From positions 75,746,002-75,810,001 of the forward strand of contig OX439039.1 in the NCBI GenBank assembly GCA_949317995.1: a DNA stretch of 64,000 nt, written 5' to 3'. The notes below the pieces were generated by a model. The model ran no database searches and had not been told where the DNA came from. It was given only the letters and a program-made list of their open reading frames with translations. Within the stretch, counting starts at the first letter, position 1; each line of letters begins with the position of its first letter. Shown piece after piece: positions 46,669 through 56,334 of the stretch. Made by a program: the position numbers and the translations under genes. Source of the stretch: Acholoe squamosa (Eukaryota > Annelida > Polychaeta > Phyllodocida > Polynoidae).

Positions 46669-46889
46669 CAATTCTCAGAAATCTGGCCAAATTTTGTGAT
46701 GACACTCTGCTGCATTATTTCCTCACTGAACCAGATGACTCTCTCGAGGAACACCTCTAAAGTACTAAGTGTTCCCAAATACCCCACAGAAGTTCCTAAT
46801 GGTGTACTTTTACCTAGTGCAAATCATTGGGGGCATACTCCAAACCTTTCTTTAATCCAAATTTGGTCAAATTTGTGAAAATTGACCCT
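46669..46889. mobile_element. MITE with TCACGARTTTGGCCAAA ends
   Basis: Left tcaattctcagaaatctggcc, right tttggtcaaatttgtgaaaa then ttgacc. Both ends are close to consensus. The 220-bp length matches the family. Confidence 0.7.
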
Positions 46890-47087
46890 GATCCGGTGGA
46901 GGGAGGGATAGGGTCGTTTGCACCCCGGGTGTAGGGGATTGGTAGTAAAGGCTATAGAAGGCAGGCTAAGGGACCAGCACCTAAATTCCCACATCCACCA
47001 CGCCCACGGTGTCGGCGGCAAATTGAATCTCTTATCGTGGCCGCCAGGCGGCGGTCAGCGGACCTATAAGGCAGTAAGTATTCATCA

Positions 47088-47155
47088 CCTGCTGGTACCG
47101 GCGACCACCACCTGTTCCCATACACCTCACCTAATGGGACGCCGGGTACCAGCAG
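47088..47155. repeat. Inverted repeat with CTGCTGGTACC arms
   Basis: ctgctggtaccggcg and cgccgggtaccagcag face each other over 36 bp. A related inverted pair (cagctggtaccgac / gtgccggtaccagctg) occurs at 60143-60196, so the two may be members of one small family. Confidence 0.65.
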
Positions 47156-47194
47156 ACTGCCACCTACCGACAGGTACCTATGTAACCATTCCAA

Positions 47195-47435
47195 GGCTAC
47201 CTTATACCTTAAGTTTCATATTCCTTGGTTATCACGATGCACCAATTGATACACCGCTGGGGATCTACTCACCAGCCCTGCATTGGAGCATTATGCTGAA
47301 CCTTAGGGAGTGCACCAGCCTCCACATGAATGCAGCCCTGGTGAGTGAATGCACCAGATGAGTAAATGCACCAGAGCAGTACTTATGCATCATGGCGACC
47401 AGAGGGCATAGTGCCCTGGAGCACTAAGCAGATCC
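47195..47435. mobile_element. TTAA multi-hairpin element
   Basis: tatcacgatgcaccaattga, ctcaccagccctgcattgg, the centre ctgaaccttagggagtgcacc, atgaatgcagccctggtgag and atcatggcgaccagagggc identify it. Short gaatgcaccagatgagtaaa repeats have expanded in the second stem. Confidence 0.75.
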
Positions 47436-48830
47436 CAGTACAAAAGGTCTGATAACAGCGAGCTGATGGGTACCAGGTGTTACGTAATGCACCCTAAAAA
47501 GTCTGCAGTGAATGAGAGGAAATTTCTCATTGGTCAATAATGTATCACGCTAGGTCGGAATAGGCTGCCTTTCAGTTGTTGGGAGACAGGGGCGCCCTAT
47601 ACGGCACATGGCTATTGTATTATTGACCAATGGGAAGCATCCCTGGCATTTACTGCGGAGACGGGGGCTGAAGGTGTTAGTCATAGTGCAGTCGGGGTCT
47701 AATGGCGGCCTCCATAGCCTAATGTGCTAATGCCCTATAGGCAGCGTCCCGCTGATTGAGTTATAGGTTAGTTGCCCTGGTCAGACTCTTACATTCCACC
47801 ATTGGGATCCTCCTCCTTCTCTGGAAATTGGATCCAGGGACGCATGTAGTACATTAAGCAGAGGACATAGGTTTTCCTTACTAAGGCAGACACCCTCTTA
47901 TACATCTGACCTCTACTACCTTCAGTGTAGAACTGAGCTGCTTCTCTTACTATTTTACTATAAAAATGTATTTGTTGAACATTCTACCCTCAAACGGGCT
48001 TCCTTAGCCCACTTAAAAGGGTTTATATCTCATCTTTCCTATCCACTCAGATGTGTGTGGTGCACATATGTGCGGGCACTGACACATTCCCTTGTGAAAT
48101 TGTGTAATGCAGGTCTCGCCATGAATATGTCCTTAGCTGTCGAAATGGCATTAAACAACTATTACTCCCTCACTCACTCACTCTACCCTCACTCACTCTA
48201 CCCTCAAACAATAGTCTAAAACCCCTTCGTTGGACACCCAGTGAGTGATTCATGCACAGGCTCTATGGTAGTCTATACCGGGAGAGTGAGGGCATGGTGT
48301 ATGGTAAGTCTTGAAAGGAACGGCAGTCTTGTGGCACGGTCATCTCTGCATCACTTTAGGCTCCCTTCATCTGTTTGTGTAAACATTGTGCGGTCCTGAA
48401 AACACATGGCTAATTTGCATAGCCATAGGGTCACAGCCATCAGACCCTTCATGTAGGGGTAGAATAACACCGTAGGGTGAATGAGGACTGCCTTACCCTT
48501 AGGCACAGACAGGGTGTGAATAACCAATGTATGATAATAGTTGTTGATTTCAAGTACAGTACTTGACCATCAGTAGAGAAGCATCCCCTACACTAAAGGG
48601 TAATGTAAGGCAATAATTGCTTGTAGGCACACCTCTACTAGACTAACCTGAGGAGGCTCTTACATATGTTATAAAGTCAGAGAAAAAACAAACAAAAACA
48701 ATACGTGAATCAAATACAGCTAAATCATATAAGATGTATTTAAAACTAATGACATCTGTTATTAAGAATGAATATTATTCAGTAAAAGGCAGTGGATATT
48801 AAGGGCATATATAACAAATAGAGGTGCACT
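47436..48830. other. No supported gene; CTCACT microsatellite
   Basis: A (CTCA)n / CTCACTCTACCC repeat lies at 48170-48210. Otherwise plain sequence. Confidence 0.4.
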
Positions 48831-48904
48831 AGGTGATTCTAGGGGCAGATAAGAAGCACGAGGCCATAGGCCAAGTGCCTTCTTATCTAGCTCCTAGAAT
48901 CACC
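48831..48904. repeat. Long hairpin, about 28-bp stem
   Basis: ggtgattctaggggcagata then agaagcac pairs with gtgccttcttatctagctcc then tagaatcacc, with two or three small bulges and a loop of about 16 nt (gaggccataggccaag). The size and shape resemble a microRNA precursor, but a tiny folded MITE is as likely. It lies about 90 bp left of a promoter-like CpG patch. Confidence 0.7.
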
Positions 48905-48939
48905 GTGTCAGAATACCCTTAGAGCATATGCCAACGTGA

Positions 48940-48995
48940 CAACCCGACAACTTGTGTCTCGCCGCGGTAAACAATCCATCCGCTACGCAGTCAAC
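48940..48995 (+). promoter_or_regulatory. CpG-rich upstream region
   Basis: cgtgacaacccgac, gtctcgccgcggtaaac and ccgctacgcagtcaac concentrate CpGs directly upstream of an ATG in a CpG-poor background. No TATA box is seen. Confidence 0.35.
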
Positions 48996-49446
48996 ATGAC
49001 GGCGAAAATTTCGCTCGATTCGATTTTTCTATCTTCAATCCTGTTACATATACAGTTCAAATCATGGCAAATTAAAGGTATGTGATAGAATATAATGTCT
49101 AGATTCATCCTCTATACACATTAAGCTCCTACTGCTATAGTTTTTTTGATATCAAATTAAATTCTTTGATGTCAACTTGCTGTCATGTCGTCTCAATCCA
49201 AGTGTCAACATGGGTTCATTTAGCGCTTACTATTCAAACTTCATTATCCGCTCTCAGCACCGTAAAATCATTCAACAATGTGATAACCATGGTATAAAAC
49301 CCCTTACAACATAGACCAACCCCCACCCAACAACAATAAATAGTAAATGGCTGACCACCAGGTGGCATACCTTTAGTAACTACCTCACACTGTCTCCCCC
49401 CACAGGTTTAGTCCATCGAGCCTGTGGATTCATGAGTTACTCATGA
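48996..49446 (+). CDS. Candidate two-exon gene for a 40-residue protein
   Basis: An ATG in good context (tcaacATGACGG) opens 27 codons (MTAKISLDSIFLSSILLHIQ then FKSWQIK) ending at a good donor (AAAG then GTATGT, 49078). The next strong acceptor (ctgtctccccccacag, 49405) continues in frame as GLVHRACGFMSYS and a TGA at 49444. Residues 8-20 are hydrophobic, perhaps a membrane or signal segment. I do not recognise the protein. The upstream CpG patch supports a start here. The exon pairing is a guess, and the second exon may belong elsewhere. Confidence 0.28.
49365..49376 (+). promoter_or_regulatory. CTCF-like motif
   Basis: CCACCAGGTGGC matches the CTCF core CCASYAGRKGGC at every position. It sits in the putative intron of the candidate small gene. 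Confidence 0.3.
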
Positions 49447-50016
49447 TCCCCCCAAAATCACTGAATTTTACTTCCATGGTGTGGGAGCCACAATATCGGC
49501 ACACCCTTTACACTTTAGTAACCCTTTCGGAGAATGGCCTAAGGCAATACTACTACCCCCTCAGTTAGACCAGACCCTTTACACCATCATTTTTGTCACC
49601 TGTAGGTAGTGATACTTGAGATTCCTGTGGCGTACATGTATAGCCTTTACACATAAAAAAAGAGCAGGAAAAGAGAAAAAGGGGAAAAAGATTGCTCTTG
49701 CCCAGCATACTCATACAAGTTACTATGACAACCTGAGAGGGGTGAGATGAGTCTAGCATTTCTTCCCTCTCATCTCTCTCTGACATATATTTCCTTTTTA
49801 CTACAGCCAGCTCTTCACATGATATATACTTGATGTGAAGAAAGCAGGGGGTGACCCCTGGGGTGCTGAAATCACAGGGTGAAATGAGTAGTTGAGGGCT
49901 TTTTGTGACACCCCAGCATTGTTCTAGTGTGAGACAGACCCACTCCTCAGTGTTAAGAAACCAGTGAAAAATATAGTCCTCCTGTGTAGGTCAAACTGCC
50001 TCAGACTTAAGCTAAA
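49447..50016. other. No supported feature
   Basis: An A/G-rich run at 49660-49690 and plain sequence. No polyadenylation signal close to the candidate stop at 49446 is seen. Confidence 0.4.
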
Positions 50017-50345
50017 CATTTCAGGGCTCTATGATGCCTCAAAGTTCATGCCTCTTTGTCTATCTTTGATGCTAGTGAGACACTGGCACAGTATCATGGC
50101 ACCCTACAGGGAGTGTATCAATTTATAGGGTCGGCCTGATGTTACGGGGGAATGCATCGGGAGTTACTCACCAGGACTGCATTCATCAGGGATGGAAGTC
50201 TTCAAGGATGTCCCTGATTACATAGAGTTTCAAGGTCCTACGCCCTATACATTCATTTACGAAATCAATATTTAGGTGGGTTCTTGCAGAGCATTTCAAG
50301 GATTTTTGGCCTCAGTGACTTTCATCCCTGATTCATGCATCTGGA
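50017..50345. mobile_element. TTAA multi-hairpin element split by a CAGGGATGGAAGTC MITE
   Basis: Left end aacatttcagggctctatgatg and centre ttatagggtcggcctgatg are present. The right stem gggagttactcaccaggact then gcattcat is interrupted at 50187 and resumes as attcatgcatctgg at 50331. Removing the insert and one ATTCAT restores the family's gcattcatgcatc arm. Confidence 0.85.
50187..50330. mobile_element. 144-bp CAGGGATGGAAGTC MITE with ATTCAT duplication
   Basis: CAGGGATGGAAGTC and GTGACTTTCATCCCTG are the inverted ends. ATTCAT flanks both sides exactly. The interior (cctgattacatagagtttca, gcatttcaaggatttttgg) matches the copies at 45998, 57663 and 58190. CAG-type ends with a 6-bp duplication suggest a hAT-like relative. 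Confidence 0.9.
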
Positions 50346-50587
50346 CAAAGATTTATAATGAATTGAATGATTCTGTTCCCCTGAAAGATCAGAGAGTGAG
50401 TGGCAAGGGGTGCATCTTGGTGTGTTTTATCAGTCCCTGGGCCGCTACTCGGCCTTCTAATATGTAAATACACCGTGTGTTCTCTACACACAAACACTGC
50501 ACAAGCCCTCCCCCCTCCCAACACCAGGACCATCCTCACCAGTCTGGACAATATTTGCAAGGACATATAAATGAAATGATTTGGAGT

Positions 50588-50703
50588 ACTGTAGTTGCGC
50601 ATATAAGTGCCTGGGCACTCATTAATTTCGATCCCACCGTACCCCCTGTGCTTATTTGGTGCTGTTTTGAGACCCTAGCGCTTAAAAAGGTCATTACGGT
50701 ATG
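50588..50703. mobile_element. MITE with TACCGTAATG ends, copy 3
   Basis: agttgcgcatataagtgcct then gggcactcat, accccctgtgcttatttgg, agaccctagcgcttaaaaa and the right end ggtcattacggtatg. This is the shortest copy and lacks the extra block of 28066. Confidence 0.65.
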
Positions 50704-51479
50704 CTTTATTTCTAAGTGTACAGCTCGATATTTTGACATGATTGGTGATACTTTGCCATTTGATTTTATTCCCCCGCCCTGATAAACAGGTGTTGTAAAC
50801 TGCTGAGAATTTCATAGATCTTTTGGTCAAATTCCTGATGATTGATCACCAGCTCAGCTCCTCAGCACACTACCTGGTGTGGTATCAGTGTTTTCCTACG
50901 TAGAAGCTGTACTATTAGTGTTATCTGGTACCTACCAGGTTTAGGGGGCTCAGGTGTGAGCATTTTATGTTTCTTTTTGTTCAGGTGTTCAAGCAATTTT
51001 ATATAGGTGGGTAGGAAGGCAGGGGTAGAGCCTAGGCAGCGAATGGGGTCATGAATTGCATACATGCATCCACTACAAGGGGGTGGGATAAACCTGGTAC
51101 TTATAAAACAACCTGGATTTATGTAGTCTCTCCTGGAATATAGCCAAATACATGGACCACTTTGAAGATAGTTATATCCTGTTGGAAAATTGGAAGCTTT
51201 GACATTTCTAACGGTTGAATTTGCCAATATGTATAAATGATGGGAATTCTAAATGGTTTTGGTTTCAAATGTCATTTCCAACTGGGTTAGGGGTAATTAG
51301 TCCAAGTAATGTGATATGCATGTCAACATTTCTTTTGAAAATGTGATCAATAAAAAGTAATACATAGCCATGCACACCTGTCCTTTTTAGAGGTCTACAG
51401 TGAATAGTTTGATGTCCCCATGAAAGAAAGGCAAAGCAAAAACCAATTGTTTCATGACATGACATGACACTACAAATAG
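50704..51479. other. No supported gene
   Basis: ttttggtcaaattcctgatg then attgatc at 50820 looks like a lone right end of the TCACGARTTTGGCCAAA family. The 121-codon minus frame at 50862 is unsupported. Confidence 0.4.
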
Positions 51480-51724
51480 GATACTATAAAATTCTATAGT
51501 TTTATGCACTGCATTGAATAATCTTGAAAAAAAGCATCTTTCTAGGAAATGCAAGACATCACAGAGTAATTTCCTTGACATTGTTTTTAACATTTGCCCT
51601 CAGTAATAGTTTGTTATTCCTGACCTGTTTCTTAATGCTCCCTTTTCTCTTATCCCACAGGTGAGTTTTGGTGCAGTGTGGTAACTACGTTATAACTGTA
51701 GGTGCATGGGTACTGCGATGTAGC
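51480..51724 (+). repeat. Segment homologous to 33880-34128
   Basis: aggaaatgcaagacatcaca, tgccctcagtaatagtttgt and attcctgacctgtttcttaa then tg align with the first segment through the splice junction. The matched polypyrimidine tract and branch region have kept their function-like features while other bases changed. Confidence 0.7.
51661..51724 (+). other. Recursive-splice-like site 3 with 64-nt RS-exon
   Basis: gctcccttttctcttatccc then acag abuts GTGAGT at 51661, with cttaatg about 27 nt upstream. A further strong donor, TAGC then GTGAGTAT, is at 51725. The 64-nt segment carries stops in the frame that is open in its homologue, so it is probably non-coding. Confidence 0.5.
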
Positions 51725-51795
51725 GTGAGTATAGGAACTTGATATACTTCCTCTTAATTGGAGGAGGAGGAGGGGCTTCTATAATATTAACCATT

Positions 51796-51930
51796 CAGTG
51801 GTGGAGGTCTTCAGGGGCTTCCCTGATTTCAGGGATTTCAGGTTCCAAAGAGACACATGCATTCTCACACAAAGCCATTATTCCAAGTGAGAATTTCATG
51901 GATTCTAGCATTAAGTCAATCCCATCCCTA
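51796..51930. mobile_element. CAGGGATGGAAGTC-type MITE, diverged
   Basis: cagtggtggaggtcttcagg, ttccctgatttcagggattt then caggttccaaag, and the end tcaatcccatcccta are recognisable. No clear target duplication. Confidence 0.6.
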
Positions 51931-51932
51931 AT

Positions 51933-52123
51933 CCTATAAAGGCTTCTATCCTGCGTTAATATCATATGCCGATTTAGTATCATATTGCCTGAATAAATTC
52001 CCCTTTTTTCTGATTCTATGGGGACAAATTGGTCAACATGATGCACCAAAGCAGTGCTGATGCATTTAATATGACGAAAAGAATATTGAATTTGCAAACA
52101 TTTGGCACCCTTAGAAGTGTTAA
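51933..52123. mobile_element. TTAA multi-hairpin element, old
   Basis: tcctataaaggcttctatcc on the left, tcaacatgatgcaccaaagc then agtgctgatgc in the middle and ggcacccttagaagtgttaa on the right. Stems mostly lost. Confidence 0.55.
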
Positions 52124-53141
52124 GGCCTTGGGTTGGTAGGTCTCACAAGTAGTCCCCTCCAGTACCTAGCGTCCCTCTTTTAACACCTGTAATGGGAAGA
52201 ATTAATCCTATTGTTTCAAAAAGAGTCTCAAGCTTAAGCTTTGCTCTGAAACAATATGCCTGTGAACCCTGCAAAGTAAACTCATTATAGACTTACCCTG
52301 CGGGCGCCTTTTGTGAAAAATCACAGTTAAAGAGGTAGGGGGATGGGGGTACGGGCGGCCCCATGGGAAGTCAACACCTGAGACCTCTACTCCACTAGGG
52401 GGTAAGCCTCTTATAATGTGTCACTACCTAAAGTGTAAAATGGGTGGGGGGATGGATAGGGGCACACCCGTATATATTGTATATTGGGGACAGGCATACA
52501 TGGCAATGGGACCCACCCCCACCTATACACATAGCCCTAGATCCCATGTTAGCCTGGTAATGGATAGAAAGGTAAACTGTAGGTGGTAACAGCCATGTCA
52601 CAAAGTCACATCAGGCTGATGTGATTTATCTGGGGAAAGATAATGCCTTTGTAAAGGTCTCAGGGGGTGGAAATGGGATGGTGAAACCCTTCAGGTATGG
52701 AAGCAAGCCCAGGAGGGGTTTGCTAAAGTGTGTTGGGTGGAAGGTGTATGTGTGTGTGTGTGTGTGGGGGGGGGGTGCTAAAAGTTGGAGGGGGTGGGGG
52801 CAGATATATCAATATTATTAATCAGAAAAGGAAACTCTCAAGTGTCAGTTTCCCTGTCTCAAGTTCCCAAAATATTTATCACCCAGAGCGACGGGGGTGA
52901 GAGTAAATCTTGGTTACCTCTTTGACCTTTGCTTTCACTCAATATTCACAATAGAGGAAGGCGTTTTATGTCATGGCTGATACGAACGTCACTATAGAAC
53001 AGTACTGGACACGTCATATTCAATGGGGAGGGATGGAATACAATGTGGCTTGATTGAATGGCTGTCTGCCATCTTGGATTTTGAACAGTTCTGTGCCACT
53101 TTTCTTTATTTAAAAGCAAAATAACCCTCCTAGGCCGTGAC
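52124..53141. other. No supported gene; (GT)n then poly-G
   Basis: A (TG)n tract (52744-52765) runs into 10 G. Otherwise plain. tctgccatcttggattttg at 53060 contains a YY1-like word. Confidence 0.4.
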
Positions 53142-53305
53142 ATAAATGCAAATGTCCACTTCCATGGGATTTTTTACATTGTATTCCCCTCTGTGGGACT
53201 GGTCGTATCCCACTCAGCCATATAATGGCCACGTGGGATACGCCAGTCCCACCTTGGGGAAGACGATGTAAAAATATCCCATGGTCATGGACATTTGCTT
53301 ATTTA
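53142..53305. mobile_element. Foldback element, 72-bp arms
   Basis: aaatgcaaatgtccacttcc then atggg...gggactggtcgtatcccac is mirrored by gtgggatacgccagtcccac...cccatggtcatggacatttg. Arms are perhaps 85% complementary around a 19-nt loop. It is a folded MITE and should form a strong RNA hairpin if transcribed. Confidence 0.85.
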
Positions 53306-53955
53306 CCATTAGTTTCACTGGTGTCATCTTCAAAGAGCATATGATAACTAGGATATTTTTCGTTGTGTTAGAGTGGTTTTGACAACTTTTATACATTACC
53401 ATTATTTCAAACACAACCATGAAAACAGCCAGAATACGAACTGCTTGATCAGTCGGTGAAATATCCAAGTGTGTCAGGATCATGTCGTTTTGAAGTATTT
53501 TACTTGAGCATTTCAAATGTTTTGTAAAATATTCATTTGCATTTATACTAGATGAAATTTGAACATTCTGAAAAGAGATGTGCAAATTAATGAATATTCA
53601 CTCCTGGACCAATATTTGACATTCAAGTGAAACCTTAGAGGTGATACAACCGGTTGTCTTGTATTCATTGATCACTCTTTTACTAAAAGCCCACCTTTTT
53701 GAAACCATGTGGAGAGCATGTTCAAGTGTCCAAACCAGCCTCTAGAGACCAACCCTTCCAACATGGGCAAACCAACACCAGGCATTCTCAAGTACATTTT
53801 ACCCAACACACACAGGACTTCATGATCAAATCACACCCAGAACCCTTGATGGAGAGGATAATGCCCCATTTCCCCCCCTCCTTTTTCTATTATCTAAAAG
53901 GGTGGTAGGGTAAATACTATGGAAGGTGCTTTCCTTACTCTGGAGGTAAGTTTAA
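53306..53955. other. No supported gene
   Basis: A 123-codon minus frame (53214-53585) runs into the foldback element, so it is not a conserved exon as it stands. Confidence 0.4.
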
Positions 53956-54212
53956 AACCTTTAAGGGCTCCAGGTACGGTTTAGTACTTAAATGCACTGA
54001 GGCCATGGGTCGTCATGATACATGGATTCAGTTCTGGTGAGTCACATGCTACATTTATGCATCGTACTAACCCTGTGGGGTTGATGCATTCCCAAAGGGT
54101 TGTCATGATGCAGTGCTACCAAGCAGACTTTGCAGCACTGCATTGGTGCATCATGCCGACTAAGGATCTTGATCTTTTAGAGTTAGAGGCATTCTGTGGC
54201 TCTGAAGGGTCT
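53956..54212. mobile_element. TTAA multi-hairpin element, complete outline
   Basis: Left aacctttaagggctccagg. Centre ctaaccctgtggggttgatgc and cccaaagggttgtcatgatgc. Stem 2 catgatgcagtgctaccaag / ctttgcagcactgcattgg. Right ggctctgaagggtctagg. Confidence 0.8.
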
Positions 54213-55504
54213 AGGGGAGGAGGCAGCCTTCAGTTTGCCTACAAAGATCTGGCTCTCTATTGAAGATCGTGACCATCCATACCATGCCATCATTCCCCAC
54301 TGTTTAACTCCCTTAGCTGGGGGCCGCCCTGTTGAATAAGGCTCTTTTTAAGGCCCCTTTTGGGACATGACCAAGTGGCCACAGACTATATAAGTGTTTG
54401 GCTGCTCACTCCTGGTATCCAGGTGGTAGGCTATTGTGATACATATTGTATATTATGAAAGCCCTCCTCTATAAAGCAACCACACGTCTTAATTCATTGG
54501 CATAATATTGTGACGTTGAGAAAACATGAGAAGATATATACTGAAGCAGTCTAACCACTTACTCTTTAAAAAGAAAAAAATAATACTTGCTGCCATATTT
54601 GAATAATGGACTAGAGGCCTGAGCACTATCAATAGTTACTGCTCATATTTGGTACGGTACTTTTTCCATATTTGCCAAATTCATAATACATGACTAGCCT
54701 TCTTTCTTTTTTTCTTTTTTTTTTTTTATTCAAGTCTAGCCATTTACAATGCCCAGAGATTCCATATTGGGGTCTAAGGCACCATGCATCATGGCGACAA
54801 ATGACATGATTCTTTATTGTTCATAATACACTGAATTGCTAAAAGAGCAAGATTTAGAAAAAGCATGGCATTGACTTGAGGAAGAGGCTCAGGTAGGGAG
54901 TTGTAATGGGGGTTAGTATGGGTACCTACTGGAGGTGGGCGGAGGTGGGAGGCTGTCAGCATCCAGGCACTGATCCTCCAAGGTTGTAATTGACACGCCC
55001 ACCTAAGACAAATAGACCCTGAAGGCAGGTCGACCCCCAATCCCATACCCACACCCTGGAGACGCCCTCTCAGTGACTGTTGATTCACACTGCACATCAG
55101 ACCTGCCCAGAAGGCGACTTGTCGCCATGGCAACCGCAATAAAACCTTGTCACATGATAAGCTTGGACAGAGTGCTTGCTATGGTCGGCAATCAGAAATT
55201 GAAATTCACCTGAGATGCTGTATAGATATCTGGCCTGTAAATGAAACAATCTGACATTTCAAAATTTAAATTAAAGCCTCCTTAAATATGGGAATAAAAA
55301 AGAGAGAAGTGGCTGAGGTTTAAGCCATTAAAAATGCAAAAATGGGTTTCCATAAGAGAGTAATGATTTTGAGTGCAATATTTTATGCACGTTAAGTCTT
55401 GCTGTCAAGAGCTTGAAGGGTTAGGAAGATGCCATGATTTAAACTGTGTGCAACCCTGAGCATTAACCTCCTCAATCCAAGATGCCTTCAGTGAGCTAAG
55501 CAAT
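54213..55504. other. No supported gene; X-box at 55121
   Basis: GTCGCCATGGCAAC at 55121-55134 fits the RFX X-box palindrome. A 116-codon minus frame (54789-55139) begins beside it but is unrecognised. A stray ccatgcatcatggcgacaaat at 54783 is a fragment of the multi-hairpin family. Confidence 0.35.
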
Positions 55505-55700
55505 AAACCCCTAAGGGCGACATGATGCCTCCAGGGTTAATTGCATCATAACTCAATGACCCTTCAAGAATGCATCCTCCCGGCATGCATGATACATGAA
55601 TGTAGCCCGAGCGAGTTACTCACTAGGGCCACATTCATGGAGCATGACGACCAAAGGACATAATGCATTAATAAAGCACTATGGGGCCCTTAGATGGTTA
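55505..55700. mobile_element. TTAA multi-hairpin element, internal deletion
   Basis: Left acccctaagggcgacatgatg then cctccaggg. Stem 2 tgtagcccgagcgagttact / cactagggccacattcatgg. Right ggggcccttagatggtta. Stem 1 is deleted. Confidence 0.8.
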
Positions 55701-56123
55701 CGTCCCCTCCTCCAGCAGCCTGTTCCTGTAACTTGATCCCCCTCCTTTAGCACGCACAAATCCCCTGCATTTATTGTCCATAAAGATCAGATCCTCTCTG
55801 AGAAAAATGAGGTCAGAGCTGATACATGTAGCTCACAGCACAATGCTAGGATGGATTTGACTTATATCATACAACTCTGCATCAAGAGGGAAATATGGAA
55901 GCCACCCCTTCATAAACCAATTAGCTCAGTCTATCTTAGTCACATCTTTTGAAGGTAAAGTTGTGCATTTTTACCTAAAACAGATGTAAATTTATCAGAA
56001 GAGTATTGCTAACAGGGAAGAAGTACTGTAAAGGAATGAAAAAGAAAGAATAAATCTAACATCTCTCATTTACATGTATTCTGGAGGAGTAGGGTGTCAG
56101 GCCCTGGTCTGTAGATTAGCATG

Positions 56124-56317
56124 TCATGTGACCTGGCACGTGCTCACTCAGTAGCCAATCAGAGGGCAGGGGACATGCTTGTTGGTTACCTGGATGTACC
56201 AGGGTTCAAAGGTCACGTGGACATGTATCAGGTGGCGGCCCCTGGTGGCGGGGTGAGGAGTCATGTGACCGGACGGTTTGTGTCCACGGTCACGTGGTGT
56301 TTACAGAGGGTCACGTG
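56124..56317. promoter_or_regulatory. Homotypic E-box cluster (CLEAR-like), six sites
   Basis: Core hexamers lie at 56125 (CATGTG), 56137 (CACGTG), 56214 (CACGTG), 56262 (CATGTG), 56291 (CACGTG) and 56312 (CACGTG). Five have the extended GTCACGTG or TCATGTGACC form bound by MiT/TFE and USF factors. A CCAAT box is at 56155. The rest of this CpG-poor window has only a few such sites (8351, 19308). Likely an enhancer or promoter; its gene is not visible. Confidence 0.6.
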
Positions 56318-56334
56318 ATGGGCGCCAACATCAC

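Noticed and set aside
53214..53585. Minus-strand 123-codon frame resembling a membrane protein
   Set aside because: It continues into one arm of the foldback element at 53142-53305, and no conserved motif is seen.
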